Shown: piece by piece, positions 55,792 through 64,000 of the stretch
Layout: the number at the start of each line of letters is the position of its first letter
How positions within the stretch are numbered: position 1 is the stretch's first letter
Assembly: GCF_003610455.1 (NCBI RefSeq)
Contig: NZ_RAQK01000002.1
Coordinates: 372,001 to 436,000 of the forward strand
Source: Sulfitobacter guttiformis
GTDB lineage: Bacteria; Pseudomonadota; Alphaproteobacteria; Rhodobacterales; Rhodobacteraceae
Direction: 5' to 3'
Length of the DNA: 64,000 nucleotides
The notes under the pieces: model-generated
Told to the model about the DNA's origin: nothing
Seen by the model: only the letters and a program-made list of their open reading frames with translations
The model's database searches: none
Translations under genes and position numbers: made by a program

Positions 55792-56700
55792 ATGACAGGT
55801 CGCACCATTTCAACCACAGCATGGCTTTTGATGCTCGCTCTTGCGGGGTTGTGGGGGGCTTCGTTTTTATCTATCCGCATAGCGCTGGACGAGGTTCCGC
55901 CGCTGACAGCAGTCGCGCACCGCGTTTTCTGGGCCACACTTCTGCTTTGGGTTTATGTCATTGTCCGCGGCCATGCTGTGCCACGCGGACGCCGAATCTG
56001 GGTCGGGTTTGCAGGTATGGGCCTTCTGAACAACGTGGTCCCTTTCTTTCTTATGGCATGGGGCCAGTTGCACATCCCCACAGGACTTACCTCGATATTC
56101 AACGCCTCCACTGCAATTTTCGGTGTGCTTGTAGCAGCCTTCCTGCTCGCGGATGAGCGGCTGTCAATGCGGAAGGCAATCGGTGTTGCTATCGGCTTTG
56201 CCGGTGTGGTCACCGCCATAGGGATCGACAGTTTGCGCGCGTTTGATATCACCTCGATGGCGCAACTGGCGATCCTCGCAGGAACGCTTTCGTATGCATT
56301 CGCAGGCGTCTGGGCACGCAACCGTTTATCGGGTCTGTCCCCGCAGGTCGCTGCAGCAGGTATGCTCACCGCCTCGACACTAATTATGGTCCCGCTTGCA
56401 TGGATCGTTGACGGACCAATCAGCCTTCATCTACAGCCGCGCACCATGCTCGCGATCGCCTATTATGCGCTGGGGGCGACCGCGCTCGCCTATCTGCTTT
56501 ATTACCGCGTGCTGGCAATCGCAGGGAGCGGCAATCTGATGCTGGTTACCCTGTTGATCGCCCCTATCGCAATCGTGCTGGGCGCGGTCGTTCTGGGGGA
56601 GACCCTTGCACCAAATGCCTACAAGGGATTTGCACTTCTGGCCTTTGGCCTGCTGGTCATCGACGGGCGGCTGATTGACCGGATGCGGCCTGCGCGATAG
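55792..56700 (+). CDS. EamA-family (DMT) transporter
   Basis: A 302-residue protein with ten predicted helices in two EamA repeats. The motifs LAGLWGASFLSIRIALDEVPPLT at the N-terminus and NASTAIFGVLVAAFLLADERLS near 105 are typical. The second half ends with VLGETLAPNAYKGFALLAFGLLVIDGR. The substrate is unknown. It is independent of the earlier EamA gene at 53531, to which it is only distantly similar. A P-loop protein gene follows after 32 bases, preceded by GGAGG. Confidence 0.88.
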   Translation: MTGRTISTTAWLLMLALAGLWGASFLSIRIALDEVPPLTAVAHRVFWATLLLWVYVIVRGHAVPRGRRIWVGFAGMGLLNNVVPFFLMAWGQLHIPTGLTSIFNASTAIFGVLVAAFLLADERLSMRKAIGVAIGFAGVVTAIGIDSLRAFDITSMAQLAILAGTLSYAFAGVWARNRLSGLSPQVAAAGMLTASTLIMVPLAWIVDGPISLHLQPRTMLAIAYYALGATALAYLLYYRVLAIAGSGNLMLVTLLIAPIAIVLGAVVLGETLAPNAYKGFALLAFGLLVIDGRLIDRMRPAR

Positions 56701-56732
56701 GGAGAAGCGATCCTGCCCTACCGGAGGCCCCT

Positions 56733-57584
56733 ATGATCTATCCTGACGCAAAAAGCTGGCGCGCAGCGCAACGCAAATCTGTTTTATTCTTCGGCATGTC
56801 AGGATTAGGCAAAACCCATGTATCCAAGGTGTTGGTTCAGCAGGGTGGATGGTTCCATTATTCGGTCGATTACCGGATCGGCACCTCAGGCATGTACTCC
56901 CACATCAAGGACAACCTTATTGCCCATGCCATGCGAGAGCCGTTTTTGGCCGAGATGCTGCGTGCGGATGCTATCTATCTGGAGCCGAACGTCCATAATC
57001 ATGACTTGAGTGCGGTTGCATCATATCTGGGAAAGCCCGGCGATCCTGCCAAGGGCGGCTTGCCCATGGCGGAATACATCCGTCGTCAGAGCCAGTTCCG
57101 CATCGCAGAAATTGCAGCCCTGCAGGACGACACCGAAACCTTCCGGATCCGCGCACAATCCCTTTATGGCTACAATAATTTCATCTGTGACACCGGCGGC
57201 TCGATCTGTGAATGGATCGACCCTGAGGATGAGAACGATCCGCTGTTGACCAAACTGGCCTCGCAATGCCTGCTGGTCTGGATCAAAGGCGATGCGGCCC
57301 ACACGAACGACATGATCGAGCGATTCGACCGCGCGCCCAAACCTATGGCCTATCAACCTGAGTTCCTCGCCCGTGTCTGGGGTGAATATCTGAACCAAAA
57401 CAATATGTCGGAGGAAGACGTCGATCCTGATACGTTCATCCGCTGGACATATGCACAGGCGCTGGCACATCGCCAGCCGCGCTATGCTGCGATGGCGCGC
57501 CACGGGATCACCGTAACAGCCGACGACATTCATGCCGTCAAAACCGCACGGGATTTCGACGCGCTCATAGCTGCCAAGCTCTGA
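56733..57584 (+). CDS. P-loop ATPase-like protein of unknown function
   Basis: A 283-residue protein with a Walker A motif GMSGLGKT at residues 21-28, so it probably binds ATP or GTP. A possible Walker B lies near [12 protein letters not shown] (residues 148-160). The rest matches nothing I can name, although I believe it is conserved in Roseobacter-group genomes. No membrane or signal segment is visible. The start has a GGAGG site. The next gene is metA, 83 bases on. Confidence 0.75.
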   Translation: MIYPDAKSWRAAQRKSVLFFGMSGLGKTHVSKVLVQQGGWFHYSVDYRIGTSGMYSHIKDNLIAHAMREPFLAEMLRADAIYLEPNVHNHDLSAVASYLGKPGDPAKGGLPMAEYIRRQSQFRIAEIAALQDDTETFRIRAQSLYGYNNFICDTGGSICEWIDPEDENDPLLTKLASQCLLVWIKGDAAHTNDMIERFDRAPKPMAYQPEFLARVWGEYLNQNNMSEEDVDPDTFIRWTYAQALAHRQPRYAAMARHGITVTADDIHAVKTARDFDALIAAKL

Positions 57585-57667
57585 ACACGAGCCCGTGCGT
57601 ACCCCTTGAGGGTTTGCGCCTGCCGCACTATCTGTACCACCCGTCTGATAAAGAAGTGTCAAAGCAA

Positions 57668-58585
57668 ATGCCTATAAAAATCCCCGCCAATCTCCCCGCC
57701 TACGATGTCCTCACCCGTGAGGGCGTGCGCGTGATGGACGAGGATCAAGCGGCGCTTCAGGATATCCGGCCCTTGCGCATCGCGCTGTTGAACCTGATGC
57801 CTAAAAAAATCCAGACAGAGAACCAGTTTGCACGCCTCATCGGGGCCACGCCTTTGCAGATTGAGCTGACCCTGCTCCGGATGACTGACCACCAAACAAA
57901 GAACACAGCCGCCGAGCATATGGAGAGCTTTTATCGCCCTGTATCAGAGGTTTGGAACGAGAAGTTCGACGGGCTGATTATAACCGGAGCACCCATCGAG
58001 CATCTCGAGTTTCAGGACGTGGATTACTACGCCGAGCTTGAACAGGTGATGAACTGGACCCAGACAAATGTGCAATCCACCATGGCTGTGTGCTGGGGCG
58101 GCATGGCGATGATTAACCATTTTCATGGCGTCAAAAAACATATCCTCGACGCAAAGGCCTTTGGCTGTTTCCGCCACCAAAACCTTGCCCCTGCCTCGCC
58201 CTATCTCAACGGGTTCTCGGACGATTGTGTAATACCCGTTTCGCGCTGGACCGAAATCAGACAGGACGAGGTTGACGCCGCACCCGGGCTGACCACTCTT
58301 CTGGGCAGTGACGAAGTAGGCCCTGCCCTTATCGAAGATGCTGCACACCGTACCGTCTATATTTTCAATCATTTCGAATATGACCGCGACACACTCAAGC
58401 AAGAGTACGACCGCGACGTTGAAGCCGGTACTCCGATCAACGTTCCCACAAACTATTACACCAATGATGATCCATCGTTGCCACCAGTGAACCGCTGGCG
58501 CAGCCATGCCCATCTGCTCTATGGCAACTGGATTCAGGAAATCTATCAATCGACGCCTTATGATATTGAAAAAATCGGTACTTAG
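57668..58585 (+). CDS. metA: Homoserine O-acetyltransferase (MetA family)
   Basis: A 305-residue MetA-family acyltransferase, the first committed step of methionine synthesis. The catalytic Cys142 (VCWGGMA), His235 and Glu237 (NHFEYD) all fall at the same numbers as in the E. coli protein. Residue 111 is Glu (GAPIEHLEF), which in characterised MetA enzymes marks use of acetyl-CoA. Gly at this place marks succinyl-CoA. The name homoserine O-succinyltransferase is thus probably wrong for this gene. I found no SAM-II or SAM-V riboswitch pattern upstream. The ATG at 57668 is chosen, and the frame opens at 57614. Confidence 0.92.
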   Translation: MPIKIPANLPAYDVLTREGVRVMDEDQAALQDIRPLRIALLNLMPKKIQTENQFARLIGATPLQIELTLLRMTDHQTKNTAAEHMESFYRPVSEVWNEKFDGLIITGAPIEHLEFQDVDYYAELEQVMNWTQTNVQSTMAVCWGGMAMINHFHGVKKHILDAKAFGCFRHQNLAPASPYLNGFSDDCVIPVSRWTEIRQDEVDAAPGLTTLLGSDEVGPALIEDAAHRTVYIFNHFEYDRDTLKQEYDRDVEAGTPINVPTNYYTNDDPSLPPVNRWRSHAHLLYGNWIQEIYQSTPYDIEKIGT

Positions 58586-59546
58586 TATGGTTGCTTTCGC
58601 CGCGCTTGTTTTGGTGCTCTTCGTTGTGGTGCAATGGCGCGCCAGCGCGCGCGAGGCAGCCGCAGCGAGGGATTATCCGCCACAGGGTCGTGTGATTGAT
58701 GTGGACGGGACCCCTGTGCATGTCCTTATCGCAGGCAGCGGACCCGATCTGGTGCTAATCCATGGTGCCAGCGGAAATGTCCGCGACTGGACTTATCAAT
58801 TCACTGACCAGATCTCGGATCGTTACCGCGTCATCATGTTTGACCGGCCCGGTTTGGGTTGGACCGGGCGCCTGTCCGGAAAAGCTGGACCATGGAATAC
58901 CACCGCCGAAACTCCGCTCGAACAGGCTACCTTGTTGCAAAAAGCCGCCGCCATCGTCGGGGTAGAACGCCCGATTGTAGTCGGTCATTCGTTTGGGGGT
59001 GCTGTTGCCATGGCATGGGCGTTGAACCAACCCAGCGAGACCGGCGCGCTGGTGATGTTGGGCGCGGTGTCGAATCCGTGGCCGGGCGATCTGGGCTGGA
59101 CCTACACAGTGTTGGGCAGTGCACTCGGTGGTGCGCTGATGGTACCGCCACTGGCGGCATTTGTTCCATCGACCTACGTGGACAGCACCGTCGAGGCAAT
59201 TTTCAAACCGCAGCCTGCCCCTGCGGGCTATGCGGAACATGTTGGCGCTGGTCTGGTGCTGCGCCGCGAGAGCATGCGCGCCAATGCCCAGCAGGTGAAC
59301 TCCCTCCGCCCCCATATCGTCAAAATGTCCAAACGTTATGCTGAGCTGTCTCTGCCGCTCGAGATTGTACATGGCGACGCGGATACAATCGTGCCCATGA
59401 CAATCCACTCCGAGCCACTGTCGCAGCAGGTCACAGGTGCCAACTTAACTGTGCTCGAAGGCGTTGGTCATATGCCCCATCACGCGGACCCCGAAGCGAT
59501 CGCAGCCGCAATTGACCGCGCTGCTGCGCGTGCGGGTTTGCGTTAA
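58560..59546 (+). CDS. Membrane-anchored alpha/beta hydrolase
   Basis: A 328-residue alpha/beta hydrolase with an N-terminal membrane anchor (about residues 8-28). The nucleophile is Ser144 in GHSFGG, the oxyanion part is [13 protein letters not shown], the acidic residue lies in GDADTIVP and the catalytic histidine in GVGHMPHH. The substrate is unknown. The ATG at 58560 overlaps the metA end. An alternative ATG at 58587, just after the metA stop, gives a shorter anchor. Cotranscription with metA is likely. Confidence 0.85.
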   Translation: MILKKSVLSMVAFAALVLVLFVVVQWRASAREAAAARDYPPQGRVIDVDGTPVHVLIAGSGPDLVLIHGASGNVRDWTYQFTDQISDRYRVIMFDRPGLGWTGRLSGKAGPWNTTAETPLEQATLLQKAAAIVGVERPIVVGHSFGGAVAMAWALNQPSETGALVMLGAVSNPWPGDLGWTYTVLGSALGGALMVPPLAAFVPSTYVDSTVEAIFKPQPAPAGYAEHVGAGLVLRRESMRANAQQVNSLRPHIVKMSKRYAELSLPLEIVHGDADTIVPMTIHSEPLSQQVTGANLTVLEGVGHMPHHADPEAIAAAIDRAAARAGLR

Positions 59547-59594
59547 CCCTGCTGCCATCGCATAGTGCACTGAAATCAATTGATGAGGCCCGAG

Positions 59595-60464
59595 ATGGAG
59601 CTGCCGTTTGACGGTGCGATAAGCACATATTACAAAAATGATGCGCCGGAGGATGTGCGTCGCGCGGTAAAATCCGCGGAAAAAGGGGATATTCTCTCGA
59701 AGAGTTATCCGCACCGCAGCCGCATGGGCCGCAAAGTCTATGAAGCCGAGATGGCACTGCTACAAATTGAACTGGTCAAACTACAGTCATGGGTCCGTTC
59801 AACCGGCAGCCGCGTCGCAATGGTGTTCGAAGGGCGTGATGCTGCCGGAAAAGGTGGCACAATCGGGCGCTTTCGCATGAACCTCAACCCCCGTGGTGCG
59901 CATGTGGTGGCCCTCAATAAACCAACGGATACCGAAGCAAACCAGTGGTATTTTCAACGCTACATCAGCCATTTACCCACTGCTGGTGAGTTGGTTTTTT
60001 TTGACCGGTCTTGGTATAACCGTGGTGTCGTCGAGCCTGTCTTCGGTTTTTGCACACCCGACCAGAACACAAAATTCTTCAATCAGGTTCAGCCTTTCGA
60101 GCAGATGCTGGTTGAGGACGGCATCCATCTCTTCAAATTCTGGCTGAATGTAGGGCGGGCCGAACAACTCAAGCGGATGCTTAAACGCGAAAGCGATCCG
60201 CTCAAACAATGGAAGCTGTCAGGCATCGACGTCAAAGGCCTACATCTGTGGAATGAATATTCCGCCGCTATTCAGGATACATTGGCGCGGAGCCACACTC
60301 CCCATGCGCCGTGGACCATCGTCCGCTCCGATGACAAACGCCGCGCACGCCTGAACGCTATTCGCACCATTCTACACCGCATTGACTATGACCAGAAGAA
60401 CGTGGATGCCATCGGCCCGATCGACACGGCCATTTGCGGCGGGCCAGAGATATGGAATGCCTAA
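59595..60464 (+). CDS. ppk2: Polyphosphate kinase 2
   Basis: A 289-residue single-domain PPK2. The Walker A motif GRDAAGKGG is at residues 80-88 and the Walker B motif [10 protein letters not shown] near 129-138. The lid-module arginines lie in [17 protein letters not shown]. It transfers phosphate between polyphosphate and nucleotides, and this group usually favours ADP or GDP as acceptor. ATG 59595 has GAGG 6 bases before it, and earlier starts at 59583 and 59580 are possible. The gene overlaps the TetR regulator by 8 bases. Confidence 0.93.
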   Translation: MELPFDGAISTYYKNDAPEDVRRAVKSAEKGDILSKSYPHRSRMGRKVYEAEMALLQIELVKLQSWVRSTGSRVAMVFEGRDAAGKGGTIGRFRMNLNPRGAHVVALNKPTDTEANQWYFQRYISHLPTAGELVFFDRSWYNRGVVEPVFGFCTPDQNTKFFNQVQPFEQMLVEDGIHLFKFWLNVGRAEQLKRMLKRESDPLKQWKLSGIDVKGLHLWNEYSAAIQDTLARSHTPHAPWTIVRSDDKRRARLNAIRTILHRIDYDQKNVDAIGPIDTAICGGPEIWNA

Positions 60465-61074
60465 ACGCGGGTATCATCACGGCAACCTGCGGCAGGCGCT
60501 TGTCGACGCCGCTCTCGCGCTGATTGAGCTTCGCGGCCCGACTGGATTTACCCTGTCAGAAGCTGCAAAGCAGGCTGGTGTGACGCCTGCGGCCGTTTAC
60601 CGCCATTTCGAGGGGCGCGAAGATCTGATCGCGGAAGCCGCACTTCAGGGCTATGAGATTTTTGGCGATTTGATGGAATATGCCTACGAGAGCGGGCAGC
60701 CATCCGCACTCAAGGCATTCGAGGCTACCGGCCGTGCCTACCTTGCGTTTGCGCGCAAATACCCCGGTCATTACATTGCGATGTTCGAGAGCGGCGTTCA
60801 GATCAACCGCACCGCTGCCCTCGCTTCGGTGGCCAACCGTGCCAATGGTGTGCTTGAAAAAGCCGCCACCGACCTGAGCCAGCATATTCCCGCCCACAAG
60901 CGCCCCCCCGCATCAATGTTTTCTGCGCACATCTGGGCGATGAGCCACGGCGTTGTGGAACTGTTTGCGCGCAATTCACCCGGGCGTGCGTCGCCCTTTC
61001 CGCCCGAAGATCTGCTGGAAACCGGCATTGGTATCTACTTGCGCGGACTGGGCCTTATTGCACCGGACGATTAG
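60457..61074 (+). CDS. TetR/AcrR-family transcriptional regulator
   Basis: A 205-residue regulator. The HTH is in the first 55 residues ([19 protein letters not shown], then [21 protein letters not shown]). The C-terminal ligand domain has the TetR_C_33-like [12 protein letters not shown] motif near residue 165. It is coupled to ppk2 by overlap, so it may control that gene or the convergent luciferase-like oxidoreductase. The TAG stop overlaps the TAA of that gene at 61071-61074. Confidence 0.88.
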   Translation: MPKRGYHHGNLRQALVDAALALIELRGPTGFTLSEAAKQAGVTPAAVYRHFEGREDLIAEAALQGYEIFGDLMEYAYESGQPSALKAFEATGRAYLAFARKYPGHYIAMFESGVQINRTAALASVANRANGVLEKAATDLSQHIPAHKRPPASMFSAHIWAMSHGVVELFARNSPGRASPFPPEDLLETGIGIYLRGLGLIAPDD

Positions 61075-62066
61075 GCCGCGACCGCAATGGTATTCAGTGC
61101 GTCAGCCGCAATCGTGAAGGAGCGTTTGCGCGCTGCCTGATCGTGTATCTGGCCTGTGAGGATCAATTCATCCGGCTGATATTTTGCGACAATTGCTTCA
61201 AGTTGCCGGCGCACCGTTTCAGGCGAACCAGTCGCATTGATACGCAAAGCCTGATCAACACCGCGGCGCATGGCTGAACCGATCTCGGCGTCAATATCCT
61301 TGACCGGATGCGGAAGTTTTCCCGGCTTGCCACTGCGTAAACGTGCAAACGCCTGCTGAACTGATGTTCGCAAATATTGAGCTTCCACATCTGTATCAGC
61401 ACCGATTACATTTACGGCCAACATGAACTTGGGTGCTGCAAGCGTATCAGATGGTTTGAAATCGCGGCGATAGATATGAATTGCATCCTCAAGTGCATCA
61501 GGCGCGAAATGCGACGCAAACGCATAGGGAAGCCCGAAATGCGCCGCCAGTTGCGCGCCATAAAGCGATGAACCCAAGATCCACAGCGGCACCTTTGTCC
61601 CCTGTCCGGGATGCGCCTGAACCTGTGCACGCGGATCGGCGTCATCAAGATATCCCATCAATTCGGTGACTTCAGCGGGAAAGTTATCCTCCCCCGTGCG
61701 GCCGCGCCGCATCGCATGCCAAACGGCGTGATCCCCACCCGGTGCACGGCCAAGCCCGAGATCGATGCGGTCCCCGTAGAGGGTTGCCAGCGTGCCAAAC
61801 TGCTCCGCAATGCTAAGAGGTGCGTGATTTGGCAACATGATCCCGCCCGCGCCTACGCGAATGGTCTTTGTCTTACCCGCCACATGGCCCAGCAAAACAG
61901 AGGTCGCTGCGGAAGCAATGCCCGGCATATTGTGGTGCTCGGCCATCCAATAGCGGTAATAACCAAGGCGCTCAGCGTGCTGTGCAAGGTCGGCTGTGTT
62001 GCGCATCGCATCCGCAGCGGTGCTACCCTCTGGAACAGGACAAAGATCTAGGATCGAATATTTCAT
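61071..62066 (-). CDS. Luciferase-like (LLM class) flavin-dependent oxidoreductase
   Basis: A 331-residue TIM-barrel flavoprotein of the bacterial luciferase superfamily. Family features include [20 protein letters not shown] near residue 37 and [18 protein letters not shown] near 110. This form is close to the MsnO8/YhbW group of LLM oxidoreductases. The substrate cannot be read. The start at 62066 has GAGGTG 5-6 bases upstream. The longer frame to 62126 is not needed. Confidence 0.9.
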   Translation of the reverse strand: MKYSILDLCPVPEGSTAADAMRNTADLAQHAERLGYYRYWMAEHHNMPGIASAATSVLLGHVAGKTKTIRVGAGGIMLPNHAPLSIAEQFGTLATLYGDRIDLGLGRAPGGDHAVWHAMRRGRTGEDNFPAEVTELMGYLDDADPRAQVQAHPGQGTKVPLWILGSSLYGAQLAAHFGLPYAFASHFAPDALEDAIHIYRRDFKPSDTLAAPKFMLAVNVIGADTDVEAQYLRTSVQQAFARLRSGKPGKLPHPVKDIDAEIGSAMRRGVDQALRINATGSPETVRRQLEAIVAKYQPDELILTGQIHDQAARKRSFTIAADALNTIAVAA

Positions 62067-62124
62067 GGGGGGCACCTCTTTTGTTACAGAAGATATAAGG
62101 ACTAAGCCGCAGCATAAAAGGCTC

Positions 62125-62165
62125 ACCTCTCAAAAAGAGGTCTGAGGCCTCAGGCCGAAGGCTTA
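62125..62165 (-). terminator. Clustered hairpins downstream of the lipoprotein gene
   Basis: ACCTCT and AGAGGT (62125-62141) form a small hairpin beside the 12-base palindrome CTGAGGCCTCAG (62142-62153). On the minus strand these follow the stop at 62167, with a run of five T residues near 62136-62132. The exact terminator structure is not certain. Confidence 0.4.
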
Positions 62166-62166
62166 G

Positions 62167-62529
62167 CTAGGCTTTGCATGCCAAATTTCCGAATTTTTCC
62201 AGGCATGAGCGCTGTATACACTGGTTGATCTGCGCATCGCGGCGCCGCTTGTTCCGGTCCACTGTGACTACGGCTGGTACGGTGTAAAATTCGGTCCGCA
62301 TCTGCTGCACGCAGTCCGTGGTGTTTCCGACTGTAGTACAGGTTAATCGCCCTGTTGGAACCTGTCTGCTTTCGGAGCGATTGTACAACTCTTGCTCCAG
62401 ACGCGGCGGAATTTTGGTGAGGAACTCAGACGTACAGATATTCTGCTCTGCCCGGAATTCAGGCGTTCCACAGCTCGCCAACAGAGTTAGCGCCGTTGAT
62501 ATTCCGATACCCCTTATCATCACATTCAT
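62167..62529 (-). CDS. Hypothetical lipoprotein
   Basis: A 120-residue protein with a lipoprotein signal (lipobox LLASC, modified cysteine Cys20). The mature domain has five further cysteines (residues 32, 64, 73, 103, 109), probably forming disulfides in the periplasm, and a basic stretch near NKRRRDAQ. No family is recognised. A GGAG site precedes the ATG. It lies alone between the luciferase-like gene and the ribosomal-protein operon. Confidence 0.75.
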   Translation of the reverse strand: MNVMIRGIGISTALTLLASCGTPEFRAEQNICTSEFLTKIPPRLEQELYNRSESRQVPTGRLTCTTVGNTTDCVQQMRTEFYTVPAVVTVDRNKRRRDAQINQCIQRSCLEKFGNLACKA

Positions 62530-62640
62530 TCTCCGCTCCCCGTTGTTGCCGCCTCCCCACCTAAATTCGCAGCGTCGCGAATTTCAAGGTGCAAATACAT
62601 GCGCCCGCCTGCATCCATAAGGCACATGCCGGCCCGACAA

Positions 62641-62673
62641 CGAAAGAGGCCGCACCATGCGGCGCGGCCTTTT
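62641..62673 (-). terminator. Terminator after rpsI
   Basis: Arms at 62647-62656 and 62661-62670 pair over 10 bp with one G-U pair around a 4-base loop. It lies 24 bases past the rpsI stop. The minus-strand T-run is weak (CTTTCG), so termination may be moderate. Confidence 0.65.
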
Positions 62674-62693
62674 CCAAAATCGTATCGTAAAAA

Positions 62694-63182
62694 TTAACGC
62701 TTGGAGAACTGGAAGCTCTTACGCGCTTTGGCCTTACCGTATTTCTTACGCTCGACAACACGGCTGTCGCGTGTGAGGAAGCCTGCCGCTTTCAGCGCGG
62801 CACGGTGCATTGGATCAAACAACTGGAGTGCTTTGGACACGCCGTGCTTTACCGCTCCGGCCTGACCAGACAGACCGCCACCTTTGACAGTGGCGTAGAC
62901 GTCAAACTGGCCGTCTGTGCCTGTGATGCCAAAAGGCTGCTGCAGGATCATTTGCAAAACGGGGCGCGCAAAATATTCGTTTTGCGGCTTGCCGTTTACA
63001 ACGACCTTACCGGAACCCGGCTTGATCCAGACGCGGGCGACCGCATCTTTACGCTTGCCTGTAGCATATGCACGGCCAAATTCGTCTTTGACTGGCTCGC
63101 GTGGGGTCAGCTCGACTTCCGGAGTGGCCTGAATGCCTGCAACAGATGCGAGATCTTCGAGTGTGTTGATTTCATCAGCCAT
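62694..63182 (-). CDS. rpsI: 30S ribosomal protein S9
   Basis: A 162-residue S9. An acidic N-terminal extension of about 38 residues is typical of Alphaproteobacteria. The conserved core starts at [17 protein letters not shown], and the C-terminus ends [11 protein letters not shown], the tail that reaches the P-site tRNA. I use ATG 63182, 9 bases after GGAG. An in-frame ATG at 63188 overlaps the rplM stop. It forms the rplM-rpsI operon. Confidence 0.97.
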   Translation of the reverse strand: MADEINTLEDLASVAGIQATPEVELTPREPVKDEFGRAYATGKRKDAVARVWIKPGSGKVVVNGKPQNEYFARPVLQMILQQPFGITGTDGQFDVYATVKGGGLSGQAGAVKHGVSKALQLFDPMHRAALKAAGFLTRDSRVVERKKYGKAKARKSFQFSKR

Positions 63183-63184
63183 GC

Positions 63185-63646
63185 TCATGCGCTCCGTGTG
63201 TTTTTCTTGTTCATGGATGCAACATCCAGAACTTCAGGCGCCTGCGCCTCATGAGGATGCTCACCGCCCGCATAAACACGCAGGTTGGTCATAATCTGAC
63301 GGCTCAGACGGTTGCCTGGCAGCATGCGCTTAACGGCCAAGGTTACGATACGCTCGGGGTGCTTGCCCTCGAGGATATCCGCCTTGGAGCGTTCCTTGAT
63401 ACCGCCGGGGTGACCGGTGTGCCAATAGAACATTTCTTCACGCTTCTTGCCGGTCATCTGGATTTTCTCGGCGTTGATTACGATGACGTTGTCGCCGCAA
63501 TCCATGTGAGGAGTGAAGGAGGGCTTGTGCTTGCCCCGCAGACGCATGGCAATGATTGACGCCAAACGGCCCAGCACGATGCCTTCGGCATCAATGATGA
63601 TCCATTTCTTGTCAATGTCTGCCGGTGTTGCAGAAAAGGTTTTCAT
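63185..63646 (-). CDS. rplM: 50S ribosomal protein L13
   Basis: A 153-residue L13, an early-assembly protein of the large subunit. The start [20 protein letters not shown] and the conserved [21 protein letters not shown] and [13 protein letters not shown] segments fit the family. A longer open frame to 63763 is not supported. The rpsI gene follows after 2 bases or overlaps, depending on the start. The operon promoter should be in the gap to 63880. Confidence 0.97.
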   Translation of the reverse strand: MKTFSATPADIDKKWIIIDAEGIVLGRLASIIAMRLRGKHKPSFTPHMDCGDNVIVINAEKIQMTGKKREEMFYWHTGHPGGIKERSKADILEGKHPERIVTLAVKRMLPGNRLSRQIMTNLRVYAGGEHPHEAQAPEVLDVASMNKKNTRSA

Positions 63647-63881
63647 ATACGGTAATCCCGTTAGTGGTGGATCGGGGCAAATACCCCTATGTGATGGAGG
63701 GCTTATATCCCAGCCAACGGGCGGGTCAAGCACCGCAAACTGCAATAGAGTGTTTGAAATCAATGGCTTGCAATTACGGTATCATTTTACCCCATCTTTA
63801 GCAGCATTTTTGATCGCCGTCCCTTCGCTTCCGGGGCTGCCGAGGGGTAGAATCTGGCGCATACACAAGATTACTTAGGGC

Positions 63882-64000
63882 ATGACAGATATCTACGTGA
63901 CCATCGCCACACTGATGCTGTTTGGCCTTTCGGCAGTGATCGGACTGATACCGGTACACCGGATGATCCAGCGCCGTGAAGCGCGGCATGAACCGCGCCG
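63882..64000 (+). CDS. Small membrane protein, N-terminal part (cut by the window edge)
   Basis: An open frame from ATG 63882 runs to the window end (39 codons so far). It has one hydrophobic helix (IYVTIATLMLFGLSAVIGLIPV) then a basic stretch (HRMIQRREARHEPRR). AGGG lies close to the ATG. The protein may be a small single-pass membrane protein. It is divergent from rplM. Confidence 0.5.
   Translation, partial: MTDIYVTIATLMLFGLSAVIGLIPVHRMIQRREARHEPR

Noticed and set aside
57585..57667. Possible SAM-II or SAM-V riboswitch before metA
   Set aside because: A GATAAA-like piece is present, but the AGCTAAA pseudoknot partner and the overall hairpin are missing.

Overview
The window is a chromosomal stretch of an alphaproteobacterium of the order Rhodobacterales, most likely the marine Roseobacter group. 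Evidence for this is the gene order dusB(nifR3)-ntrB-ntrC-ntrY-ntrX-trkA-trkH-hfq-hflX, an NtrC without the sigma-54 contact loop, a fused ispDF, the neighbouring DUF6456 and DUF6477 genes, an MttB-like protein without pyrrolysine, and Alphaproteobacteria-type HemB. I cannot fix the genus. I saw no tRNA, rRNA, insertion sequence, prophage or CRISPR array. The region is mostly dense housekeeping DNA, so the less ordinary signals lie in the gaps and at gene boundaries.

Layout. 1-5 kb: the gyrA 3' end with a strong terminator, then ctaA and an M32 carboxypeptidase (minus), a SpoU methyltransferase (minus) and a ThiE-like protein (plus). 5-9 kb: a HupE/UreJ-like membrane protein and a DUF4198 protein that diverge from one palindrome containing both start codons, then the pseudouridine salvage pair (PfkB kinase, PsuG) and a DUF502 protein. 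9.7-13.7 kb: bdhA with a patatin-like hydrolase (minus), a promoter-hairpin-terminator unit that looks like a small RNA or attenuated leader, and a peptide-type ABC binding protein. 13.7-17.8 kb: an almost empty gap, an XRE-cupin regulator divergent from an acyl-CoA synthetase plus FrnE-like DsbA pair, and a small cytidylyltransferase. 17.9-29.6 kb: an MFS exporter, mfd, hemB, two small secreted proteins, a 3-hydroxyisobutyrate-type dehydrogenase, a penicillin-acylase-family hydrolase and an RluE-type pseudouridine synthase.

29.6-42.1 kb is one long minus-strand block read from dusB through ntrBC, ntrYX, trkA, trkH, hfq and hflX to a DUF2177 protein. It combines nitrogen signalling, potassium uptake and RNA-based control. 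42.3-51.5 kb: ispDF-pgpA-pncC (plus), an MmgE/PrpD protein, a COQ10-like protein, hpt with a 52-residue membrane protein, a probable cytochrome c tail fragment, lipA, DUF6456/DUF6477 with a dyad in the shared promoter, and the MttB-like protein. 51.7-64 kb: guaA with a small monooxygenase and an EamA transporter, a FadL-like porin, another EamA transporter, a P-loop protein of unknown role, a MetA predicted to use acetyl-CoA, an alpha/beta hydrolase, PPK2 with a TetR regulator, a luciferase-like oxidoreductase, a lipoprotein, rplM-rpsI, and the start of a small membrane protein cut by the window edge.

No large unknown multigene system is evident. The best candidates for new biology are the small-RNA or leader unit at 11650-11759, the shared start palindrome at 6201-6210, the CtrA-like dyad at 49414-49464, and the altered cytidylyltransferase at 17385-17813.
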